This document shows positions 15,490 through 21,114 of a stretch of 23,092 bases of DNA, one piece after another. The stretch comes from JBFLYO01 sp040756745 (lineage in GTDB: Bacteria; Bacteroidota; Ignavibacteria; UBA10030; UBA6906). The stretch lies in assembly GCA_040756745.1 (NCBI GenBank), contig JBFLYO010000044.1, positions 1 through 23,092 of the forward strand, in the 5' to 3' direction. The position numbers were made by a program, and so were the translations under genes. The notes beneath the pieces were generated by a model. The model did no database searches. It was not told the DNA's origin and was given only the letters and a program-made list of their open reading frames with translations. How positions within the stretch are numbered: the stretch's first letter is position 1; every line of letters begins with the position of its first letter.

Positions 15490-15941
15490 CTCACCCTTTC
15501 CCTCCCCCCCGCATGCACTGCATGCACATCTGCGTTTGCCATCCACCGCCCCTCCACCCCGCCCGGTCCGAATTCCTTCTTCCAGATCGGAACATCAGCC
15601 TTAATCCTTTCGATGGCAAACCGGCAGGCCTCGAACGCTTCGGTCCTATGCGCCGCCGCGACCGCTGTCACAACCGCCACGTCGCCGACGGACAAGACGC
15701 CGATCCGGTGAATCAAAATCACATTGTGGACCTCCCACCGGCTCCGGATCTCCTCCTCAATACTCCGCATGATGTCCTCTGCCATCGGCTCGTAGGCTGT
15801 GTACTCTAGTCGAGTGACGGTGGCGCCATCAGACGCATCGCGCACAGTGCCGATAAAAATATCGATTCCTCCCGAAGCCGGGGAAGCGATCTCGCCGAGG
15901 ACGGCACCAGGGTCGATCGGGGTGTCGCACAGTGCAATCAT
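15486..15941 (-). CDS. moaE: Molybdopterin synthase catalytic (large) subunit
   Basis: MoaE transfers sulfur from thiocarboxylated MoaD to cyclic pyranopterin monophosphate to give molybdopterin. The 151 residues show the family pattern GTVRDASDGATVTRLEYTAY with EPMAEDIM (about 31-58), the HRIGVLSVGD core (about 78-87), and the active-site lysine segment ADVPIWKKE (Lys121, Lys122). The C-terminus (about 134-151) has an additional His/Arg-rich tail. GGAGG 8 nt before the ATG lies inside the moaD 3' end, and the stop overlaps the moaA start, so all three genes look translationally coupled. Confidence 0.95.
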   Translation of the reverse strand: MIALCDTPIDPGAVLGEIASPASGGIDIFIGTVRDASDGATVTRLEYTAYEPMAEDIMRSIEEEIRSRWEVHNVILIHRIGVLSVGDVAVVTAVAAAHRTEAFEACRFAIERIKADVPIWKKEFGPGGVEGRWMANADVHAVHAGGRERVR

Positions 15942-15945
15942 CAGG

Positions 15946-16209
15946 TCAGCCTCCGCTCACTGGGGGAACGAGGCCGACTTCGTCGCCGGGGTGGAGGGGG
16001 TGGTCTGCCGGGACGTAAGAGCGGTTGACGGCGATCCGGAGGCTTTGCCTCCACGGATTCAAAGCGGGGTAACGCCGCGCGAGTGCTTCGAATGCGGCAT
16101 CGCCCGTGGAAGCTTCCTCAAGTTCGAGCGCAATCTCGCCGACTCCGGTGATTTCGCGTATCGGGCCAAACAGCAGAATCCGCACGGTTCTTTGGGGTAG
16201 CTCGCTCAT
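15946..16209 (-). CDS. moaD: Molybdopterin synthase sulfur carrier (small) subunit
   Basis: Ubiquitin-fold sulfur carrier, partner of MoaE. The 87-residue product has the beta-grasp pattern (TVRILLFGPIREITG at the start, RIAVNRSYV, PGDEVGLVPPVSGG) and the required C-terminal Gly-Gly, adenylated and thiocarboxylated by MoeB-type enzymes. ATG 16207-16209 is chosen because homology starts there; the frame is open upstream but non-homologous. No Shine-Dalgarno site is seen, and a TATATTTG just upstream suggests a very short leader. It is the first gene of moaD-moaE-moaA, 4 nt before moaE. Confidence 0.93.
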   Translation of the reverse strand: MSELPQRTVRILLFGPIREITGVGEIALELEEASTGDAAFEALARRYPALNPWRQSLRIAVNRSYVPADHPLHPGDEVGLVPPVSGG

Positions 16210-16214
16210 GGGAT

Positions 16215-16222
16215 CAAATATA
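16215..16222 (-). promoter_or_regulatory. Candidate -7 element TATATTTG of the moa operon
   Basis: On the minus strand TATATTTG fits the Bacteroidota -7 consensus TAnnTTTG and lies 5 nt before the moaD ATG. If real, transcription would start at or next to the ATG, giving a leaderless moaD mRNA, which would match the missing Shine-Dalgarno site. No convincing upstream TTTG at the usual distance was found. Confidence 0.25.
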
Positions 16223-16353
16223 CGCACAACAACCTTCAAATTCACAGGAAAAGAGACAGGGAATACAGCCGTTCTTATGGAACGCATGCCCTGCCCTCCG
16301 GGTTTCAACACAAAAGCGGTCAAATCTGGACGAACAGCGGGAGAGGGTATTCC

Positions 16354-16644
16354 ATGCCGGAACGGAGGAAGCTTTCGGAGAGCGAAATACTGAGTGCGTT
16401 GGGGAAGCTAAAGACCTGGTCGGTGGCGGGGGGAAAACTCCACCGGGAGTTCTCCTTTACCGATTTCGTGACTGCGTTCGGATTCATGACGAGCGTGGCG
16501 CTCATTGCGGAGGGGTTAAACCATCATCCGGATTGGTCGAATGTCTATAACCGGGTGACCATCGACCTCTCGACACACAGCGAGGGGGGGATTACAGGAT
16601 TTGATGTCGAGTTTGCATCGCGCGTGAACGCGCTACGGCCGTGA
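16354..16644 (+). CDS. phhB: Pterin-4a-carbinolamine dehydratase family protein (PCD/DCoH, COG2154)
   Basis: The classical enzyme dehydrates 4a-hydroxytetrahydrobiopterin made by aromatic amino acid hydroxylases. The 96 residues fit the family's active-site pattern exactly: E-x3-H-H-P-x5-Y-x9-H-x8-D, seen in EGLNHHPDWSNVY and the following STHSEGGITGFD. A GAGAGGG lies 6 nt before the ATG. No aromatic hydroxylase is in the window. The gene is divergent from moaD, so a link to molybdopterin metabolism is an alternative to phenylalanine hydroxylation. The symbol phhB is the usual one for the family and not proof of role. Confidence 0.93.
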   Translation: MPERRKLSESEILSALGKLKTWSVAGGKLHREFSFTDFVTAFGFMTSVALIAEGLNHHPDWSNVYNRVTIDLSTHSEGGITGFDVEFASRVNALRP

Positions 16645-16651
16645 GGCGCAA

Positions 16652-16674
16652 ACGCCGTCCCTGAAGGACGGCGT
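16652..16674. terminator. Hairpin between convergent PCD and lipoprotein genes
   Basis: ACGCCGTCC (16652-16660) and GGACGGCGT (16666-16674) form a perfect 9-bp GC-rich stem with a 5-nt CTGAA loop. It starts 8 nt after the PCD stop and lies 26 nt beyond the stop of the converging lipoprotein gene. It has no T-run on either side, so it may be a bidirectional terminator of non-canonical type or a 3' stabilising hairpin. Confidence 0.55.
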
Positions 16675-16699
16675 CTGCAGATGGCACGGTAACCCGTCG

Positions 16700-17275
16700 T
16701 TACATTTTCGCGAGCGATCCTACCATGGCGTTGAATTCCTCCTCCGCCTTCGTAACGGTCTTTGCGGGGCCGGTGAACTTGAAGAAGACCGATCCCTGTG
16801 GACCCTCCACGATGGCGCCGAGAAGTCGGAACTCCTCTTTCCTTCCTGTCGATTGCATCATCGGTCCTCCCGGCGCGAGATATGTCCCGGCGATCTGGAC
16901 GAGCGTGACCGGCAACCCGCCGTACTCTTTCTGCGCTCTGACCGGGATGCCTGACGTTTCAAACTGGCCCACCCACCGGTCGATGTTGTCCTCCACTCCG
17001 CCGCCCTGGTCGTTCCCAAAGTAGAACACAGCGCATTCCCCCTGCTCGGTGTCCCCTTCATCCGGGGGAATGCTGTACGTGGCGACGCGCATCGGGCGTT
17101 CACCCTGCGTGGTCCATCGCTTCGGCACGGACCATTTGATGCCGGCCACTGAACCGGAGCCCGACCCCAGGGATGCCGCTCCTGCCGCATCCCCGGCCTG
17201 TTTCTTGTTGCATCCAGTGGCAGGCAGCATTCCCATCGCCACGCCAACTATCACCGCCGCAGCCCAACGCGTCAT
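16700..17275 (-). CDS. Uncharacterised lipoprotein
   Basis: The 191 residues begin with a lipoprotein signal peptide, lipobox PATGC (Cys about 22), followed by a flexible Gly/Ser/Ala linker (about 26-42). The folded part starts IKWSVPKRW and contains MRVATYSIP, NIDRWVGQFE, QIAGTYLAPGGP and SVFFKFTGPAKTV. From memory similar patterns (WxxPxxW, NxDRWxGQF, FFKxxGPAKTV) occur in uncharacterised secreted proteins of Planctomycetes and related phyla; I know no assigned function. Start ATG 17273-17275 follows GGAGGGGG at 7 nt; a TTG one codon earlier is less likely. Monocistronic, divergent from the sugar cluster. Confidence 0.85.
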   Translation of the reverse strand: MTRWAAAVIVGVAMGMLPATGCNKKQAGDAAGAASLGSGSGSVAGIKWSVPKRWTTQGERPMRVATYSIPPDEGDTEQGECAVFYFGNDQGGGVEDNIDRWVGQFETSGIPVRAQKEYGGLPVTLVQIAGTYLAPGGPMMQSTGRKEEFRLLGAIVEGPQGSVFFKFTGPAKTVTKAEEEFNAMVGSLAKM

Positions 17276-17319
17276 CAATACCCCCTCCGTGAGAGAATTT
17301 GAATCGGACCGAATGTCAT

Positions 17320-17348
17320 AAAATAGCGCACTCCCCCGTCAGATGCAA
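17320..17348 (-). promoter_or_regulatory. Candidate promoter of the lipoprotein gene
   Basis: On the minus strand TTGCAT (17343-17348) and TATTTT (17320-17325) are spaced by 17 nt, giving a leader of about 35-40 nt before the lipoprotein ATG. The -35 box is weak (3/6). The left arm of the inverted repeat at 17348-17371 touches this -35 box. Confidence 0.28.
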
Positions 17349-17371
17349 TCTTGGCATGTGAGGACCAAGAT
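17348..17371. promoter_or_regulatory. Candidate operator: inverted repeat in the divergent lipoprotein-galM region
   Basis: ATCTTGG (17348-17354) and CCAAGAT (17365-17371) form a perfect 7-bp inverted repeat with a 10-nt spacer, in the 163-nt region between two divergent genes. A second imperfect dyad, CGCGGTCT against AGACGCG, follows directly (17372-17394). Spacing and place suit a dimeric repressor for the sugar genes, but no regulator gene is in the window. Confidence 0.35.
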
Positions 17372-17438
17372 CGCGGTCTGGCATTTGAGACGCGATTGCA
17401 GTAAGTTCTGGCTGGCCTCACCACCAGAAAGAACTCCC

Positions 17439-18578
17439 ATGCGCATCTTCTCTGTATTCGTCTCGCTTTTCGTTGCCTTGACAGCGCTTCCAGGTTGCAC
17501 TCCCCAGAAACAGCCCCCACGGGAAATCACACGCCGGACCTACGGACTCGTGCAGGGCCGGGATGTGTTCCTCTACACACTCCGGAACACCCGCGGAATG
17601 GAGGCGAAGATCACGAACTATGGCGGCATTGTCGTCTCCCTCGTTGCCCCCGACAGGCATGGTGCGTTCGCGGATGTCGTGCTTGGCTACGACTCCCTTT
17701 CCTCGTATCTGAAAGCGACTCCATACTTCGGTGCAATCGTCGGCCGGTATGGCAATCGCATCGGGAATTCCACGTTCACGCTCAACGGGACAAAGTTCAC
17801 CCTCGCTGCAAACGACGGTTCGAATTCTCTGCACGGCGGTATCCGGGGCTTCGACAAGGTGGTCTGGGACGCCGACACCACCGTCGGTGCCGACGGGCCT
17901 ACGCTCACCCTGAGATATGTGAGCCCGGACGGCGAGGAGGGTTATCCGGGAACGTTGCACGTCAGCGTCGCGTATACCCTGACCGATTCCAATCAACTCA
18001 GGATCCGATACACTGCAACGACCGACAAACCCACGGTGCTCAACCTGACTCACCACTCATACTTCAATCTCGCGGGTGCCGGAACAGGAGACATCCTGGG
18101 TCACGAACTGGAGATCAATGCAGATCGGTTCACGCCGATCGATGCCGGATTGATCCCGACCGGCGAGCTGAGGAGCGTGGAGGGAACACTGATGGATTTC
18201 CGGAGGCCCATAGCGATCGGCGCACGAATCAACCATGTGGACGAACAGCTCCGCCTGGGCAGGGGGTATGATCACAACTGGGTGCTCAACCGGACTGGCC
18301 GGGGGTTGTCGTATGCAGCGCGGCTCGTGGAGAGGGGGAGCGGGCGGGCCGTTGAGGTCTGGACCACAGAGCCCGGGATCCAGTTTTATTCCGGCAATTT
18401 CCTGGATGGAACCAATATCGGCAAAGGAGGCACACCCTATGCATACCGCACGGGGCTCTGCCTCGAGACGCAGCACTTCCCCAATTCACCCAACATCCCT
18501 GCATTCCCCACCACAGTTCTGAATCCGGGGGAGACCTTCAACAGCACAACCGTCTACACCTTTATAACCGTTCCATAG
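17439..18578 (+). CDS. galM: Aldose 1-epimerase (mutarotase), lipoprotein
   Basis: Interconverts alpha and beta anomers of aldoses such as galactose, glucose or arabinose. The 379 residues start with a lipoprotein signal ending LPGC (Cys about 20), so the enzyme is exported. Family motifs: NYGGIVVSL, NSLHGGIRGFD (His132), THHSYFNL (His206), GYDHNW (Asp278) and LETQHFPNSPN with catalytic Glu343. The start ATG 17439 was chosen because it gives the signal peptide; an upstream TTG/ATG extension is not homologous. Only a weak AGAAAGAA lies upstream. First gene of a three-gene sugar cluster, 37 nt before the GH127 gene. An exported mutarotase fits anomer conversion of sugars released by the following enzymes. 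Confidence 0.93.
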   Translation: MRIFSVFVSLFVALTALPGCTPQKQPPREITRRTYGLVQGRDVFLYTLRNTRGMEAKITNYGGIVVSLVAPDRHGAFADVVLGYDSLSSYLKATPYFGAIVGRYGNRIGNSTFTLNGTKFTLAANDGSNSLHGGIRGFDKVVWDADTTVGADGPTLTLRYVSPDGEEGYPGTLHVSVAYTLTDSNQLRIRYTATTDKPTVLNLTHHSYFNLAGAGTGDILGHELEINADRFTPIDAGLIPTGELRSVEGTLMDFRRPIAIGARINHVDEQLRLGRGYDHNWVLNRTGRGLSYAARLVERGSGRAVEVWTTEPGIQFYSGNFLDGTNIGKGGTPYAYRTGLCLETQHFPNSPNIPAFPTTVLNPGETFNSTTVYTFITVP

Positions 18579-18615
18579 CGCCGACGTCCCATTTCCTCAA
18601 CCAAGGAGCACCGTC

Positions 18616-21036
18616 ATGCGCAGCATACCTGCCGCGGGGGGAGTGACACTCCTCTGCGCCCTGTTCGCCGTCGCTGGAAGCTTCGCCGGCAACACCGCGA
18701 ACCGACGCGATTATCCGATCACGCCTGTCGACTTCACCGCGGTGAGGTTCACAGGGGGATTCTGGGCACCCCGCCTCGATATCAACCGGACTGTCACCGT
18801 GCCACATGTATTCCGCAAATGTGAGGAGACGGGCCGTATTGATCATTTCGTGTTTGCTGCCGGTATCAGGGAGGGGAAGTATCGCGGGTATCAGTTCAAC
18901 GACTCCGACGTGTTCAAAGCCATCGAGGGGGCGTCGTACACGCTCATGACGCATCCCGATCAGCACCTCGAGCGTTATCTGGACTCCGTCATTGCGTTCA
19001 TTGCTGCAGCACAGGAGCCTGATGGTTATCTCTACACGCCGAAGCGCCTCATCAGACCGGACTATGCGCCCCCGGGCGGCAAAGAGCGTTGGGTGGGGAT
19101 CAAGGACGGGAGTCATGAGTTGTACAATCTCGGGCACCTGTATGAGGCGGCGGTTGCACATTATCACGCGACCGGGAAGCGGACGCTGCTGGATGTTGCG
19201 ATCAAGAGTGCCGATCTGGTCTGCGCGACGTTCGGCCCCGCGGGGCGGGGAGAAGTGCCGGGGCATCAAGAGATCGAGATCGGCCTATGCGCACTCTACC
19301 GTGCGACCGGAAACGCGAAGTACCTTGCGATGGCCAACCACTTCCTCGACGAACGTGGGAACGCGAAGACCCACGAGCTGATGGGTACGTACACGCAGGA
19401 CCACATGCCGCTCCGGGAGCAGAAGGAAGCGGTGGGTCACGCTGTCCGCGCCGGATATATGTATTCCGCCATGGCGGATGTCGCCGCACTCACCGGTGAT
19501 CCGTCGTACATTCCCGTCCTCGACCGCCTCTGGAGCGACGTTGTGAACGGCAAGCTGTACGTCACAGGGGGGATCGGGTCGGTCGGTACGTACGAAGGAT
19601 TTGGCCCATCGCATACGCTCCCGAACGCCTCCGCCTATTGCGAGACATGCGCATCGATTGCGCTGGCATTCTGGTGCCAGCGGATGTTCCTCACCCATGG
19701 CGACGCGCAGTATATCGATATCCTCGAGCGTTCGCTGTACAACGGCTTGCTGGCGGGGATTGGGAAGGACGGGAAATCGTTCTTCTATGAGAATCCGCTT
19801 GAGTCGTTCCGCGGAGAGCAGCGGCCCGACTGGTACGCCTGCTCATGTTGTCCCACCAACATCGTCCGGTACCTCCCGCGGCTCGGCGGCATGATGTACG
19901 CCTATCGCGGCGGTGATATCTACATCACCATGTTCGCCGCGGGGCAGGCAACCATCGCGACGGATGACGGAACGGTTTTGGTCACGCAGGAGACCGGGTA
20001 CCCATGGGACGGCAATGTGCGAATCACGATCGAACCGGATCAGCCGGCGGAATTCAGCGTCTTTGTCCGGATCCCCGGATGGGCACGATCGCAGACAGTC
20101 CCGGGAGACCTCTACGCCGCGGAAGCTCCGATCAATTATGACATCGCCATTTCCGTGAACAGCACCCCCACAGATGCACCTGCGGTCAAGGGTTTCGTCC
20201 GGCTCACTCGGCGCTGGCGTCGGGGCGACGTGATCACACTGGCGATCCCGATGCCGGTGGAACGGATCGTCGCCCACCCCGCTCTCAGCGACGACGAGGG
20301 TCGCTTCGCGCTTCAACGCGGCCCCCTCGTGTATTGCTTTGAGGGTGTCGATGCGCCCGACGGAAAGGTTCTGGATCTGTACTTTCCCGACACAACGAAG
20401 TTCAGGCGCGTGCACCGACCCGACCTGCTCAGCGGAGTGGAGATGCTGCGTGGAACCGGCATCGCCGTGAAACGGACGCTCGATGGCTCGATCGAGCCGG
20501 CCGGAACGCGGGCGGTGGCAGCCATCCCTTATTATGCGTGGGCACACAGGGGACGGAGCGAGATGACGGTCTGGGCTGCCCGGCGTCCTGCAACTGCCCG
20601 CCCGATGCCCGCACCCACCCTGGCATGGAAGAGCACCGCCACCGCATCACAGAATCTCGTGACCGATCCCGTGAAAGACCAGCTTCTTCCCCACTCATCG
20701 AACGATCCCTCTGTGCCGTACATTCACTGGTGGCCGAAGAAAGGAACCACGGAATGGGTTCAGTATGAATTCCCGTCCCCGGAAACGATCTCCCGCGCCG
20801 GCATCTACTGGTTCGACGACACCGGCGCCGGGCAGTGCCGCGTGCCGCGCTCGTGGAAGATACTCTACAAGGACGGGGACGACTGGAAGGCGGTCAAATC
20901 GACGCTGACTCATAAACCGCTGACCGATACGATGAACATTGTCGAGTTTGAGCCGGTCACCACAACCGCAGTGCGGCTGGAAGTTACATCGCAGCCCGAC
21001 TTCTCCGCCGGCCTTTACGAATGGACAATCCAATAG
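18616..21036 (+). CDS. Glycoside hydrolase family 127 (beta-L-arabinofuranosidase-like) with C-terminal discoidin-like domain
   Basis: GH127 (formerly DUF1680) enzymes remove beta-L-arabinofuranose using a zinc-bound cysteine nucleophile. The 806 residues begin with a signal peptide (about 1-25). The (alpha/alpha)6 catalytic domain carries CETCASIALAFWC (Glu343 and Cys345) and WYACSCCPTN (Cys411 nucleophile, Cys412), matching the Glu/Cys/Cys/Cys zinc site of Bifidobacterium HypBA1. A beta-sandwich region follows. The last 130 residues (YIHWWPKKGTTEWVQYEF, GAGQCRVPRSWKILYKDGD, AVRLEVTSQPDFSAGLYEW) look like an F5/8 type C (carbohydrate-binding) domain, absent from HypBA1. AAGGAG precedes the ATG. 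The TAG stop is in frame with the next gene, with 26 open codons between. Confidence 0.93.
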   Translation: MRSIPAAGGVTLLCALFAVAGSFAGNTANRRDYPITPVDFTAVRFTGGFWAPRLDINRTVTVPHVFRKCEETGRIDHFVFAAGIREGKYRGYQFNDSDVFKAIEGASYTLMTHPDQHLERYLDSVIAFIAAAQEPDGYLYTPKRLIRPDYAPPGGKERWVGIKDGSHELYNLGHLYEAAVAHYHATGKRTLLDVAIKSADLVCATFGPAGRGEVPGHQEIEIGLCALYRATGNAKYLAMANHFLDERGNAKTHELMGTYTQDHMPLREQKEAVGHAVRAGYMYSAMADVAALTGDPSYIPVLDRLWSDVVNGKLYVTGGIGSVGTYEGFGPSHTLPNASAYCETCASIALAFWCQRMFLTHGDAQYIDILERSLYNGLLAGIGKDGKSFFYENPLESFRGEQRPDWYACSCCPTNIVRYLPRLGGMMYAYRGGDIYITMFAAGQATIATDDGTVLVTQETGYPWDGNVRITIEPDQPAEFSVFVRIPGWARSQTVPGDLYAAEAPINYDIAISVNSTPTDAPAVKGFVRLTRRWRRGDVITLAIPMPVERIVAHPALSDDEGRFALQRGPLVYCFEGVDAPDGKVLDLYFPDTTKFRRVHRPDLLSGVEMLRGTGIAVKRTLDGSIEPAGTRAVAAIPYYAWAHRGRSEMTVWAARRPATARPMPAPTLAWKSTATASQNLVTDPVKDQLLPHSSNDPSVPYIHWWPKKGTTEWVQYEFPSPETISRAGIYWFDDTGAGQCRVPRSWKILYKDGDDWKAVKSTLTHKPLTDTMNIVEFEPVTTTAVRLEVTSQPDFSAGLYEWTIQ

Positions 21037-21047
21037 CAATCTGTCCC

Positions 21048-21101
21048 CTTAACCTTGACCTTGACCTCAACCTTAATCTTAATCTCGATCTTAATCTCAA
21101 C
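21048..21101 (+). repeat. CTYRAY hexamer array C, upstream of the GH2 gene
   Basis: Nine exact, contiguous CTYRAY units: CTTAAC, CTTGAC, CTTGAC, CTCAAC, CTTAAT, CTTAAT, CTCGAT, CTTAAT, CTCAAC. The array begins 12 nt after the GH127 stop and ends 13 nt before the GH2 ATG, in the same sense relative to the downstream gene as array A before DUF58. Its first 16 bases, CCTTAACCTTGACCTT counting the base before the array, also occur at the start of array A. In the GH2 frame the array has no stop codon and reads as alternating Leu/Ser and Thr/Ile. Confidence 0.95.
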
Positions 21102-21114
21102 CCAGACCTCCCCC

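Noticed and set aside
16034..16058. Hairpin GGAGGC-TTT-GCCTCC with flanking ATCC/GGAT
   Set aside because: It lies wholly inside the moaD coding sequence, encodes conserved-looking residues and has no T-run; probably incidental.
21055..21114. Longer GH2 start at TTG 21055 inside the hexamer array
   Set aside because: The ATG at 21115 begins a normal signal peptide; the extension only translates the repeat.
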